NCBI RefSeq assembly: GCF_030719295.1
Contig: NZ_CP120997.1
Coordinates: forward strand, 4,289,501 to 4,353,500
From: Streptomyces sp. Mut1
GTDB lineage: Bacteria; Actinomycetota; Actinomycetes; Streptomycetales; Streptomycetaceae
Direction: 5' to 3'
Length of the DNA: 64,000 nt
Part shown: positions 17,190-25,313 of the stretch, piece by piece
Layout of the letters: each line of letters begins with the position of its first letter
How positions within the stretch are numbered: position 1 is the stretch's first letter
Notes under the pieces: model-generated
Told to the model about the DNA's origin: nothing
Databases searched by the model: none
The model's input: the letters and a program-made list of their open reading frames with translations, nothing else
Translations under genes and position numbers: made by a program

Positions 17190-17561
17190 ATGCCCCTGAA
17201 GATGGAACTGGTCGCGATAACCCTCGATTGCCCTGATCCGCCGGCTCTGGCGGCGTTCTACCAGCAGGCCACCGGCTTCGAGCCGCACCCGAAGTCGGAC
17301 GCCGAGTTCGCCGGTCTCAACCGCGAGGACGGACTCTTCATCGGCTTCCAGCGGGTCGAGGACTACCGGGCCCCGAGCTGGCCCGGCCAGATCGTTCCCC
17401 AGCAGCTTCACATCTGCTTCAAGGTCACGGAAAGCCTGGACGAGGCCGAGGCCCGGCTACTGGAACTGGGTGCGGGCAAGCCGGATCACCAGCCGCATGG
17501 GGACAGGGCGCGGGTCCTCACAGACCCTGCCGGGCATCCTTTTTGCATCATCGCGCGCTGA
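17190..17561 (+). CDS. VOC/glyoxalase-fold protein
   Basis: 123 residues, one full VOC unit: MELVAITLDCPDPPALAAFYQQATGFEP at the start, LHICFKVTESLDEAEARLLELGA in the middle, and DRARVLTDPAGHPFCIIAR at the end. This matches the glyoxalase_6-type proteins of actinobacteria. The metal-binding residues of true glyoxalases are not all evident, so function is open (dioxygenase, bleomycin-type binding or isomerase). The ATG at 17190 follows GGAGG at ideal spacing, which decides against the longer frame. Confidence 0.8.
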   Translation: MPLKMELVAITLDCPDPPALAAFYQQATGFEPHPKSDAEFAGLNREDGLFIGFQRVEDYRAPSWPGQIVPQQLHICFKVTESLDEAEARLLELGAGKPDHQPHGDRARVLTDPAGHPFCIIAR

Positions 17562-17582
17562 TTGGCGTTCTCGCGGCAATGA

Positions 17583-17688
17583 GGGAAACACCACCGGCGC
17601 GAACCGAATCGGCAGCTCTCGAATCAGGCCGGCGGGAAGCTCGTACGCGTTGTAGAGCGGTCCTTCGCCGCCAAGCAGTGTCTCGCTG
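17583..17688 (-). pseudogene. 106-bp remnant copy of the nearby SUKH gene
   Basis: On the minus strand it reads SETLLGGEGPLYNAYELPAG followed by LIRELPIRFAPVVFP. This matches the intact gene at 18412-19197 (SETLLGGEGRLYNARELPAG) with about 10 mismatches in 106 bp. Both ends are cut and there is no start or promoter. It is a decayed fragment of a second copy or a recombination scar; the CPT-like kinase gene lies between the two copies. Confidence 0.8.
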
Positions 17689-17743
17689 TTCTCACCGCAC
17701 CTGGCTTCTGCGCAAGTCCAGCGCGGCATGAGCGCGTTTGGCC

Positions 17744-18340
17744 CTAGCCGAAGAGGCTGTGCTTCGCCGTCGGCGGTTCTCGGCTGTCCCTCGGATGGCG
17801 TCGTCGGAGGCGGGTGAAGGCGGTGGGGCTGGGGCGGTGCCGGAGGAACTCCTTGATGCGCTGTGCGCATTCGCGTGGGCTCGCCGTGCTGGTGTCGCAC
17901 TCCACGTCGTAGTCGCCGTGGGCGTGGACCAGGGCGTATTGGTGTGCCGCGAGGCCCGCCGGCCGGTTGCCCCGGGCGAGTTCGCGGCGGGCCAGCTCGT
18001 CCAGCGGGCAGTGGACACCGACGAACAGTACGTCCTCGGGTGGCAGCACCGTCAGACAGTCGAGCAGTCGCCACGGCTCGCTCAGCACATGGTCGACCAC
18101 GAGGTCGTTGCCGACCTCGGCCATGGCCGCAATCGAGCGGTGAAAGCCCATCCTGGTCCGTCGCAGCGCGGCGTCGAGCTCCTCCGCTCCGAGCTCCCGC
18201 TTGCTGCGCATCGCGTTGAAGCTGTCGACCGCCAGGTGGAAGAAGACGCCGTCGTCCAGGATGTCCAGAAGCTCCCGGGCGATGCTCGACTTCCCTGAAC
18301 TGGAGGTGCCATTGAGAAAGACGATCCGACCCGATGTCAT
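17744..18340 (-). CDS. Chloramphenicol phosphotransferase-like (CPT) P-loop kinase
   Basis: 198 residues. Walker A is GTSSSGKSS at 11-19, and VDSFNAM places Asp39 at the position of the catalytic Asp of Streptomyces venezuelae CPT. DHVLSEPWRLLDCLTVLPPEDVLFVGVHCPLDELARREL follows the family pattern. CPT phosphorylates the 3-hydroxyl of chloramphenicol; many homologues lack that activity, so treat it as a small-molecule kinase. The ATG at 18340 (MTSGRIVFLN) is chosen over the frame opening at 18415 because it sets the P-loop at the usual distance. It lies 71 bp downstream of the SUKH gene. Confidence 0.8.
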   Translation of the reverse strand: MTSGRIVFLNGTSSSGKSSIARELLDILDDGVFFHLAVDSFNAMRSKRELGAEELDAALRRTRMGFHRSIAAMAEVGNDLVVDHVLSEPWRLLDCLTVLPPEDVLFVGVHCPLDELARRELARGNRPAGLAAHQYALVHAHGDYDVECDTSTASPRECAQRIKEFLRHRPSPTAFTRLRRRHPRDSREPPTAKHSLFG

Positions 18341-18411
18341 ATCGGCATGGTCACACGGTGCCGTTCCGGCTCCGCGGCGAGGGGAAACTCCGGATTCGCA
18401 GACTTTCCCGG

Positions 18412-19197
18412 TCATCCGAACAGACCCCCGGTTGCCTGGGACGGCACCTCGTCGGCTCCCAACGGCTCCGAGTCCCCACGTACCCAGTGGCCGGGGAGGG
18501 TGGCGCAGAGCGACTCCAGGTCGGCGGACGTACGTCCCCGAACGTGCAGCCAGCTGTGGTCACTCAGTCCGTCGAGCCGCAAGAGCTTTCCCGGCGCGGA
18601 GAACCAGCACACGGGAGACTCTTCCTTCCCCGTCCACATCGGGTACTCGGGAAACTCCACCGGCGCGAACCGACTCGGCAGTTCTCGAATCAGGCCGGCG
18701 GGAAGTTCGCGGGCGTTGTAGAGCCGCCCTTCGCCGCCAAGCAGCGTCTCGCTGAGTACGAGCTCGACACAGGCCAGGGAGACCCGCTCCAGGTAGCGGA
18801 CCCACCCATCCTGTGACTGGACGAACACCGGCGGATCGTCCTGACCGAGGTCCCGCAGCCGCACTCCCCAGAATGCGCACCCCTGGTTCTCGCTGCGGAA
18901 GACGAGCACTCCGCCGAACTCGTCGTGCACGAACAATTCGGAGGGCCGTAGGAGAGGGTCCTGGTTGCCGGTGAGGTCGTGACGCGTACCGAGAAGCGAG
19001 TACGCCTCGCGCAACGCGGTCGGCAGCGTGAGCCCCAGCCTCTCCTCGGCTCGCCCCAACTCCTCCGCTCGCGTGCCCGCGCTGTCGGCGAGCGGCTCCG
19101 CCCACGCTGCGGCGAAGTCCCGGACGAAGGCCCAGGCCCGCACCCTGTCGGGTATCCCACCACGCAGAGCTTGAGCCACATCGAACGCGTCAACCAT
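18412..19197 (-). CDS. SMI1/KNR4 (SUKH) family protein
   Basis: 261 residues. The SUKH core is visible: EELGRAEERLGLTLPTALREAYSLLG, then PLLRPSELFVHDEFGGVLVFRSENQGCAFWGVRL. SUKH proteins are best known as immunity proteins to polymorphic toxins, but many are orphan. TACGGT ends 7 nt before ATG 19197, so the mRNA is probably leaderless. A 106-bp part (18649-18754) is duplicated as a pseudogene at 17583. No toxin gene is adjacent. The frame extends to 19275 but the ATG at 19197 fits the promoter and the SUKH start. Confidence 0.75.
   Translation of the reverse strand: MVDAFDVAQALRGGIPDRVRAWAFVRDFAAAWAEPLADSAGTRAEELGRAEERLGLTLPTALREAYSLLGTRHDLTGNQDPLLRPSELFVHDEFGGVLVFRSENQGCAFWGVRLRDLGQDDPPVFVQSQDGWVRYLERVSLACVELVLSETLLGGEGRLYNARELPAGLIRELPSRFAPVEFPEYPMWTGKEESPVCWFSAPGKLLRLDGLSDHSWLHVRGRTSADLESLCATLPGHWVRGDSEPLGADEVPSQATGGLFG
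18649..18754. repeat. Source copy of the 106-bp duplicated segment
   Basis: Direct repeat of 17583-17688 in the same orientation, about 90 percent identical without gaps, 1,066 bp apart. It lies within the intact SUKH gene. Confidence 0.85.
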
Positions 19198-19323
19198 GCC
19201 GTGGACCGTACAGACCGGCCGGCTTCGCCGGGACTCCGCCAGGTCGTTCGCCGGAAGCGCTGGGACCCGCCACATCCGCTGAGAACGGACAACGGGAAAC
19301 GCGGCGCCCGGAGGCTGTGACTT

Positions 19324-19508
19324 GCAGCGATAGCTGTCACCAGGGCAGCACCCTGATCAGCGGCACGCCTCCCAGTTCGCAGCGGTATCTGGCACCAACT
19401 GCTCGCCGTACTTGTCACCAACGCCTCTTGGGCCGGCGGGAACCGCTGGTCGCTGCGTCAGATCGGTGGTGGTGACAGATACGACTGCCACGTGACCGAT
19501 ACCGCTGC
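19324..19508. promoter_or_regulatory. Cluster of 17-bp motifs near GTGACAGATACCGCTGC
   Basis: Forward copies: GTGACAGATACGACTGC (19472-19488) and GTGACCGATACCGCTGC (19492-19508), 20 bp apart. Reverse copies: 19324-19340 and 19379-19395, plus a weaker 18-bp one at 19401-19418. The cluster fills the 398-bp gap between divergent SUKH and XRE genes. It looks like a binding array for one regulator, possibly the XRE protein itself. Confidence 0.65.
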
Positions 19509-19541
19509 GAGTCACAGAGGCTCGCCCGAGTGGTCTCGAAC

Positions 19542-19569
19542 ACTTTTGCAAGCACCTGCTTGCAAAAGT
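19542..19569. promoter_or_regulatory. 28-bp inverted repeat before the XRE gene
   Basis: Perfect 13-bp arms ACTTTTGCAAGCA and TGCTTGCAAAAGT separated by CC, ending 26 bp before the ATG at 19596. It is unusually AT-rich for this genome. It could be an autoregulatory operator or a stem-loop in the leader. Confidence 0.7.
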
Positions 19570-19595
19570 TAGCAGGGCGGGTGCACCATCGACGC

Positions 19596-20027
19596 ATGGC
19601 ATCACTCAACGTCGGCAACCTCGGCGACTACCTGCGCGAGCAGCGCCGCAACGCTCAGCTCTCGCTGCGGCAGCTCGCCGACGCGGCCGGGGTGTCCAAC
19701 CCCTACCTCAGCCAGATCGAGCGCGGGCTGCGCAAGCCCAGCGCCGAGGTGTTGCAGCAGGTCGCCAAGGCGCTGCGGATCTCCGCCGAGACCCTGTACG
19801 TGCGCGCCGGGATTCTGGACGAGCGGGAGCGGGAGGAGCTGGAGACGCGGGCGGTGATCCTCGCCGATCCGTCGATCAACGAGCGGCAGAAGAGCGTGCT
19901 GCTCCAGATCTACGCCTCCTTCCGCAAGGAGAACGGCTTGGACGACGAGCCCGGGGCAGAGGAAGCGGAGGCGTCCGCACCGGACGCGCCCTTCAGTCCC
20001 GGTGGCAGTGCTGCCGATACACCTTGA
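19596..20027 (+). CDS. XRE-family DNA-binding regulator
   Basis: 143 residues. HTH_3 domain at about 10-65: LGDYLREQRRNAQLSLRQLADAAGVSNPYLSQIERGLRKPSAEVLQQVAKALRISAETLYVRAGI. A linker and an acidic C-terminal tail follow. The downstream HBHA-like and DUF2516 genes reproduce the actinobacterial order seen in Mycobacterium tuberculosis (Rv0474-Rv0475-Rv0476, from memory), which supports orthology. The ATG at 19596 directly precedes the HTH; the frame upstream crosses the 28-bp palindrome and is not used. Confidence 0.9.
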   Translation: MASLNVGNLGDYLREQRRNAQLSLRQLADAAGVSNPYLSQIERGLRKPSAEVLQQVAKALRISAETLYVRAGILDEREREELETRAVILADPSINERQKSVLLQIYASFRKENGLDDEPGAEEAEASAPDAPFSPGGSAADTP

Positions 20028-20078
20028 GAGCTTCCACCACCCTCACACTCAGTCTGATGATCCGGGAGGACCACAGTC

Positions 20079-20732
20079 ATGGCCATCACCGATGACCTGC
20101 GCAAGACCCTCACCGACCCGACCCCCCTCTACTTCGCCGCCGGCACCGCCGACCTCGCGGTGCGCCAGGCCCGTAAGGTCCCGGCGCTGCTCGAACAGCT
20201 GCGGGCCGAGGCGCCCGAGCGCATCGAGGCCGTGCGCAACGCCGACCCCAAGGCCGTGCAGGAGAAGGTCGCCGGGCAGGCCAAGGAGGCGCAGGCCACG
20301 TTGCAGGCCAAGGTCACCGAGGTGATCGGCGCGTTCGACACCGACCTGAAGAAGCTCGGTGAGAACGCCCAGGACCTGGCGCTGCGCGGGGTGGGCGTGG
20401 CCGCCGAGTACGCGGTCAGGGCCCGGGAGACGTACGAGAAGGTCGCCGAGCGCGGCGAGCAGACCGTGCGGACGTGGCGGGGCGAGAACGCCGAGGAGAT
20501 CGTCGAGATCGCCGTCGTCGTCGAGCCGCGCAAGGAGGCCCGCCCGGCCGCCGCGAAGCCCGCTCCCGCCGCGAAGCCCGCCACCGCGAAGCCCGCCCCG
20601 GCCGCGAAGCCCGCCGCCGCGGCGAAGCCGGCTGCCGCGAAGCCGGCCGACACCGCGAAGCCCGCCGCCGTCAAGAAGGCGCCCGCGCGCAAGCCCGCAG
20701 CGAAGAAGGTCACGCCGCCCTCCGCCAAGTAG
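20079..20732 (+). CDS. Heparin-binding hemagglutinin (HBHA)-like protein
   Basis: 217 residues: a short N-terminal part (MAITDDLRKTLTDPTPLYFAAGTADLAV), an alpha-helical coiled-coil region to about 150, and a C-terminal Lys/Ala/Pro-rich tail of repeated AKPA-type units (about 155-217). This is the HBHA layout; in mycobacteria the lysine tail binds heparan sulfate and the coiled coil mediates aggregation or membrane association. In Streptomyces the role is unknown. No signal peptide is visible. It is 51 bp after the XRE regulator. Confidence 0.85.
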   Translation: MAITDDLRKTLTDPTPLYFAAGTADLAVRQARKVPALLEQLRAEAPERIEAVRNADPKAVQEKVAGQAKEAQATLQAKVTEVIGAFDTDLKKLGENAQDLALRGVGVAAEYAVRARETYEKVAERGEQTVRTWRGENAEEIVEIAVVVEPRKEARPAAAKPAPAAKPATAKPAPAAKPAAAAKPAAAKPADTAKPAAVKKAPARKPAAKKVTPPSAK

Positions 20733-20850
20733 GACCGTGCTTCCGGCAGGTGTGCCGGGAGGGCGGGCGGGCAGCTTTTGTTCGGGTCCGTCCCGCGCTC
20801 CCGGTACCTTGGCCGGGAGGCGCTCACCCACTCACTAGGCGGTGCACATC

Positions 20851-21186
20851 ATGTTGCTCGAAGGCTTCCAGACGTTCCTCGGGCTCATCTTCACGGTCAT
20901 AACCGTCCTCGCCGTCGTGGCGCTGGTCATGGCCGCGATCGCCCGCGAGGACGCGTACCGCGCGGCGGGCAAGCAGACGAAGCCCTTCTGGCTGGTCATC
21001 CTCGGGATCGCGGTGGTCGTGAACCTCTGGGTGCCGATGGTGTTCATCCAGATCGCCGGGCTCGTCGCGTCCATCGTGTTCCTGGTCGACGTACGGCCCG
21101 CCCTCAAGGCCGTCTCCGGCGGCGGCCGCCGCAGCGGCGGCTCCAGCAGCGACGGCCCGTACGGGCCCTACAACGGCGGGCGCTGA
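20851..21186 (+). CDS. DUF2516 membrane protein
   Basis: 111 residues with two hydrophobic helices, about 7-30 (LGLIFTVITVLAVVALVMAAI) and 45-85 (FWLVILGIAVVVNLWVPMVF and the following segment), joined by REDAYRAAGKQTKP. The C-terminus is Gly/Ser-rich. It matches the DUF2516 family that follows HBHA genes. AGGCGG lies 8 nt before the ATG at 20851, which is preferred over the GTG at 20842. Its 3' end overlaps the convergent phosphatase gene by 19 bp. Confidence 0.85.
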   Translation: MLLEGFQTFLGLIFTVITVLAVVALVMAAIAREDAYRAAGKQTKPFWLVILGIAVVVNLWVPMVFIQIAGLVASIVFLVDVRPALKAVSGGGRRSGGSSSDGPYGPYNGGR

Positions 21187-22511
21187 GCCCCCGCGGGTGA
21201 GGACCGGCCGGGGCGGGGACGCGGGATGTTCACACTCCGGCCGGCGCCCGCCGGCCGGAGACGCACGGTCTCCTGGTCGCGGTCGAGCAGCAGCACCGCC
21301 ACGTCGTCGGTCAGCTCTCCGCCGTTCAGCTCCCGCACGTGGGTGACCGCCGCCTCCAGCAGTTCCTCGCCGGCCAGGCCCTCGGCCAGCTGCCGGTTGA
21401 CCATCGCGACCATGCCGTCCTGGCCCAGCCGCCGGGTGCCGTCGCCGACGCGGCCCTCGATCAGTCCGTCCGTGTACATCATCAGGCTCCACGAGCCGCC
21501 CAGCTCCACCTGTCTGCGCGGCCACCGCGCACGCGGCAGCAGGCCCAGCGCGGGTCCGCCGTCCTCGTACGGCAGGAGCTGCGCCGCCCGTCCCCGGCGG
21601 GCGATCAGCGGGGCGGGATGGCCCGCCAGGCACAGGCCCGCCCGGCGGCCGTCCGGGGCGATGTCGACGGTGCAGAGCGTCGCGAAGATCTCCTCGCTCT
21701 CCCGCTCGTGCTCCAGGACCTGCTGGAGGGTCGACAGCAGTTCGTCGCCGCAGAGCCCCGCCAGCGTCAGAGCCCGCCACGCTATGCGCAGCTCCACCCC
21801 GAGCGCCGCCTCGTCCGGGCCGTGGCCGCAGACGTCACCGATCATCGCGTGGACCGTGCCGTCCGGGGTGCGGACCGTGTCGTAGAAGTCCCCGCCGAGC
21901 AGGGCCCGGCTGCGGCCCGGCCGGTAGCGGGCCGCGAAGCGCAGGTCGGAGCCTTCGAGCAGCGGGGTGGGGAGCAGCCCGCGTTCCAGCCGGGCGTTCT
22001 CCTGGGCGCGCAGCCGGGACTCGGTGAGCTGGTGCTGCGCGACGTCGGCGCGTTTACGTTCGACGGCGTAACGGATGGCCCGGCTCAGCAGCCTGCTGTC
22101 CAGCTCGCCGCGGAAGAGATGGTCCTGCGCGCCCACCCGGACCGCCTCCGCGGCCAGCTCGGCGTCGTCCTCCGCGGTGAGGGCGAGCACGGCGTGGCGG
22201 GGCGCCATCCGCAGTACGTGCTTGAGCGTGGCGAGCCCGTCCTCGTCGCCCTCCCGGTCGCCGCGCGACTCGGCGCCGGCCGGCAGTGCCAGGTCCAGCA
22301 GGATGCAGTCCACGTCGTCGGTGAGGAGACGGCCCGCCTCGGTGAGGTTGCGGGCGGCCCGGATACGGACCCGGGCACCTGCCGCGGCGGAGAGCTCCGG
22401 TGCGGTGAAGGTGCCCGCGGGGTCGTCCTCGATCACCAGGAGGGTGAGGCCGGCGCCGGAGCTGGTCTCCGCAGCGGGGGCGGAACACGGCTGCGGTACG
22501 GATACGGGCAT
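21168..22511 (-). CDS. Receiver domain-PP2C (SpoIIE-type) serine/threonine phosphatase
   Basis: 447 residues. The N-terminal receiver domain (about 22-150) has IEDD at 27-30, phosphoacceptor Asp73 in CILLDLALP and the switch Thr in ALTAEDD; the usual Lys appears as Arg in DHLFRGELD. A linker helix leads to a PP2C/SpoIIE domain with GGDFYD, GDVCGHGPDEA, MYTDGLIEGR and DDVAVLLLDRD. Such proteins (RsbU/RssB-like) dephosphorylate anti-anti-sigma factors in response to a histidine kinase. No kinase is adjacent. The ATG at 22511 (MPVSVPQPC) is chosen; the upstream extension to 22622 is low-complexity. Confidence 0.88.
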   Translation of the reverse strand: MPVSVPQPCSAPAAETSSGAGLTLLVIEDDPAGTFTAPELSAAAGARVRIRAARNLTEAGRLLTDDVDCILLDLALPAGAESRGDREGDEDGLATLKHVLRMAPRHAVLALTAEDDAELAAEAVRVGAQDHLFRGELDSRLLSRAIRYAVERKRADVAQHQLTESRLRAQENARLERGLLPTPLLEGSDLRFAARYRPGRSRALLGGDFYDTVRTPDGTVHAMIGDVCGHGPDEAALGVELRIAWRALTLAGLCGDELLSTLQQVLEHERESEEIFATLCTVDIAPDGRRAGLCLAGHPAPLIARRGRAAQLLPYEDGGPALGLLPRARWPRRQVELGGSWSLMMYTDGLIEGRVGDGTRRLGQDGMVAMVNRQLAEGLAGEELLEAAVTHVRELNGGELTDDVAVLLLDRDQETVRLRPAGAGRSVNIPRPRPGRSSPAGAQRPPL

Positions 22512-23046
22512 CGGTTCGGGTTTCCTTCCCTCCCCCCGAGGGCGCGGCGGAACGACGATCGACGACCCGCCAGACGGGGACCATAGCGGTACGGGGCGCG
22601 GGAACGGAATGGCGACTCGCACACGACCCCCGGCATATGCGCCGCCATAAGCCGCGTCAGGTCACGGATCAGGCGCGGCCGGCCGCCCCGGGACCGCCCA
22701 CGACGGCATGACAATGGTCACGCCGACCGGGGGTGGCGGAAACGGCCCCGCTCCCGCCACGGGCACGCCAGGGCGCCGCACACTCCGGGCGCCGCCCACG
22801 TCGGCGCCCGGCCCACCGCCGAGCCGGGGGTTCGGTCACATCGACGGCCAGCCCGCCGCCCGAGCCGGGGGCGCTCCCCGTCCGCCCGGAACCGCCCCGC
22901 CGCCAAGAACCGCCCCGCGTCACCCGCGACCCTCGCGCACCGGCCCCCGCCTCCGCCGCCCGAGCCGGGGCGCCCGAGCCGGGGCGTCCCCGCCAAGAAC
23001 CGTTCCGGGCACCGGCCGCCCCCCCCCCCCGCCGTCCGCCCAAGGA
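22512..23046. other. 535-bp non-coding GC-rich region with a 12-C run
   Basis: It contains the promoter side of the phosphatase gene and a very GC-rich stretch with three copies of CGCCCGAGCCGGGG (one near 22858, two near 22967-22986). A homopolymer of 12 C lies at 23019-23030, 17 bp beyond the stop of the NlpC/P60 gene. No credible gene is seen on either strand. Confidence 0.6.
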
Positions 23047-24120
23047 CTACGCGTCGGGGCGGACCACGCCGAGTATCTGCATCGAGCCCGCTCCGGCCAG
23101 CGTGACGTTGCGGCCGGGGCGCGGGGCGTGCACGATCGCGCCGTCGCCGACGTACATCCCGACGTGGGTGGCGTCACTGTGGTAGATGATCAGGTCGCCG
23201 GGGCGCATGTCCTTGATCGCGATGTGCGGCAGCAGCCGCCACTGCTCCTGCGAGGTGCGCGGGATCGGCCGGCCGGCCGCGGCCCAGGCCTGGGATGTCA
23301 GCCCGGAGCAGTCGTACGACTTCGGGCCCTCCGCTCCCCACACGTACGGCTTGCCGATCTGGGTGGTCGCGAAGGCCACCGCCTTCTTGCCGCTGGGGCT
23401 CGCCTCGCGGTTGATCTCCTTGAGCGCGCCGGAGCTCAGCCAGGCGGTCTGTGCCTGGTACGCCGCCTCCTGCTCCATCTTCAGGAGCCGGGTGCGCTCC
23501 TCCTTCTCCAGCTGGGACTCCAGCTTCTTCGCCGCCGCTATCTGCGCGTTGATCTTCTTCTTGGCCTTGGCCTGCTTGACGCGATTGGCTTCGAGCTTCG
23601 TCCAGTTGGTGCTGGCGTCCTTGGTGTACGTCTCCAAGTCGTTCTGCGTCCTGGTCAGTTCTCCCAGGAGGCCCTTGGTGGCGTGCTGGCCCTGGCGGGC
23701 GCGGCTCACTCCGTCGAGGAAGAGCTGCGGGTCGCCGCTGAGCATGAGCCGTGCGCCGGCCGGCAGTCCGGCGTTGCGGTACTGCTCGCGGGCCTGGGCA
23801 CCGGCCCGGTCCTTGAGGTCGGCGATCTTCGCCTGGCCCTCGACTATCGCCTGGGCCAGCTCGACCAGCTCGACCGACTGCTTCCTGGCCTTCTCCTCGG
23901 CGAGGTTGTACGCGTCCGTGGCGGCACCGGCCTTGAGGTACAGCGCGTCGATCTCCTGGCGCACCTCTTCGAGGCTCTTCTTCCCGGCCTTCGCCGGCGC
24001 CTCGGAAGGGGCGGCCGGCACGGGCGCTGCCGGTGCGGCGAACGCCTGGACCGGCGAGGCGAGGACCGCCAGCGCGCAGACCAGAGTGGTCGCGGCGGCG
24101 GCACAGTGACGTCGGTACAC
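23047..24120 (-). CDS. Secreted NlpC/P60 peptidoglycan endopeptidase
   Basis: 357 residues. Signal peptide at 1-28 (basic YRRH, then a hydrophobic core ending VQAFA), a long coiled coil from about 45 to 235 rich in Lys/Glu/Gln, and a C-terminal NlpC/P60 domain with Cys271 (YDCSGLTSQ) and His319 (THVGMYVGDG). The domain cleaves gamma-D-Glu-diaminopimelate bonds in the cell wall; the coiled coil usually restrains it. The GTG start at 24120 is preceded by GGAGGGGGA and gives a proper signal peptide, so the frame further upstream is not used. Confidence 0.88.
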   Translation of the reverse strand: MYRRHCAAAATTLVCALAVLASPVQAFAAPAAPVPAAPSEAPAKAGKKSLEEVRQEIDALYLKAGAATDAYNLAEEKARKQSVELVELAQAIVEGQAKIADLKDRAGAQAREQYRNAGLPAGARLMLSGDPQLFLDGVSRARQGQHATKGLLGELTRTQNDLETYTKDASTNWTKLEANRVKQAKAKKKINAQIAAAKKLESQLEKEERTRLLKMEQEAAYQAQTAWLSSGALKEINREASPSGKKAVAFATTQIGKPYVWGAEGPKSYDCSGLTSQAWAAAGRPIPRTSQEQWRLLPHIAIKDMRPGDLIIYHSDATHVGMYVGDGAIVHAPRPGRNVTLAGAGSMQILGVVRPDA

Positions 24121-24417
24121 GGGCTCCCCCTCCGAGCAGTTCCCAGCCCAGCTATCTGATTTACCGTCAGTAACATCCAGCGTCGATCGAGATCGTGCCA
24201 TGCCGTACGGAAAAGCAACAGAGGCAGACACACCCCGGCCTACACGCCCCGACCCGACACACCCCGATCCGTGGACACCGCCCGCTGCTCCGTCACTCCC
24301 CGCCACCCCCGCGATCGCGATGTCCCACTCACTCCGACGAACGATGCGCGGCCGGCGTTCCCCTCGAAAGGGTGAATCCCGGTCCCGCGCCCCGAGCGGC
24401 CCCGCGTTGACCGCGCC

Positions 24418-25197
24418 TCAGAGCCCCCCGGGCTCCAGCGCCGCCCACTCCACCGTCACTTCGCCCTGGCGCCACCGGCGTACCCCGTCCGTCAGCGGCC
24501 AGTCGCCCGACAGCGCGCGCACGGCCGTGATCCAGCGCTGCCGGGCCCCGAGGGACGCGTAAGGGGCCGCGGCCGCCCACGCCCGGTCGAAGTCCCGCAG
24601 GAACGCGTGCACCCGCTCACCCGGCACATTGCGGTGGATCAGCGCCTTCGGCAGGCGCTCCGCGAGATCGGAGGGCCGGTCCAGCGAGCCGAGCCGGGTC
24701 GCGAAGGTCACCGTGCGCGGCCCTTCGGGGCCGAGCGCTACCCAGACGTGCCGGCGCCCGATCTCGTCACAGGTCCCCTCAACCAGCAGCCCGCCCGGCG
24801 CGAGCCGCTCGCACAGCCGCTGCCAGACGGCGGCCACCTCGCCCTCGTCGTACTGGCGCAGTACGTTCGCCGCCCGGATCAGCACGGGCCGCTCCGGCAG
24901 CGGGATCTCGAAGCCGCCGTGCCGGAAGGTGAGGCCGTCGCGTGCGTACGGCTGCGCGGCGGCGACCCGTTCCGGGGAGATCTCGACGCCGACCACCCGG
25001 GTGCGCGGTTCGGCGGTGCGCAGGCGCTCCAGCAGTTCGACGGCGGTCCAGGGCGCGGCCCCGTAACCGAGGTCGACCGCGACGGGGGACTCGGCGCGGC
25101 GCAGGGCGGGGCCGTGCGTGGCGGCGATCCAGCGGTCCATGCGGCGCAGCCGGTTCGGATTGGTGGTCCCGCGGGTCGCGGTGCCGATCGGGCGCAT
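24418..25197 (-). CDS. Class I SAM-dependent methyltransferase-like protein
   Basis: 259 residues. A basic N-terminus (RPIGTATRGTTNPNRLRRMDRWIAA) precedes VAVDLGYGAAPWTAVELLERL (motif I, unusual GYGAAP), VVGVEISPERVAAA (motif II) and LIRAANVLRQYDEGEVAAVWQRLCERLAPGGLLVEGTCDEIGRR. This is a conserved actinobacterial family adjacent to mshA; the substrate is unknown to me. TACGCT ends 7 nt before ATG 25197, suggesting a leaderless transcript. It is divergent from mshA. Confidence 0.8.
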   Translation of the reverse strand: MRPIGTATRGTTNPNRLRRMDRWIAATHGPALRRAESPVAVDLGYGAAPWTAVELLERLRTAEPRTRVVGVEISPERVAAAQPYARDGLTFRHGGFEIPLPERPVLIRAANVLRQYDEGEVAAVWQRLCERLAPGGLLVEGTCDEIGRRHVWVALGPEGPRTVTFATRLGSLDRPSDLAERLPKALIHRNVPGERVHAFLRDFDRAWAAAAPYASLGARQRWITAVRALSGDWPLTDGVRRWRQGEVTVEWAALEPGGL

Positions 25198-25313
25198 GAC
25201 ACAGAGCGTAACGATGCCCGCGGATGCGGGTGGCCGGCGGGCGGGGCACGATCGTGGCGATCGGCACAGGTGGGGCGACGCGCCGCAGCATCACCGTAAT
25301 GATTTGGTAAAGC

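Noticed and set aside
22512..23046. Open frames in the GC-rich gap (both strands)
   Set aside because: Low-complexity Pro/Arg/Gly strings without start signals or domains.
24161..24173. TTACCGTCAGTAA dyad upstream of the NlpC/P60 gene
   Set aside because: Only 4-bp arms and no repetition; too weak to be called an operator alone.
24121..24417. Possible c-di-AMP (ydaO-type) riboswitch before the NlpC/P60 gene
   Set aside because: Such genes are sometimes riboswitch-controlled, but I could not find the conserved ydaO core or the expected pairing in the 297-bp upstream region.
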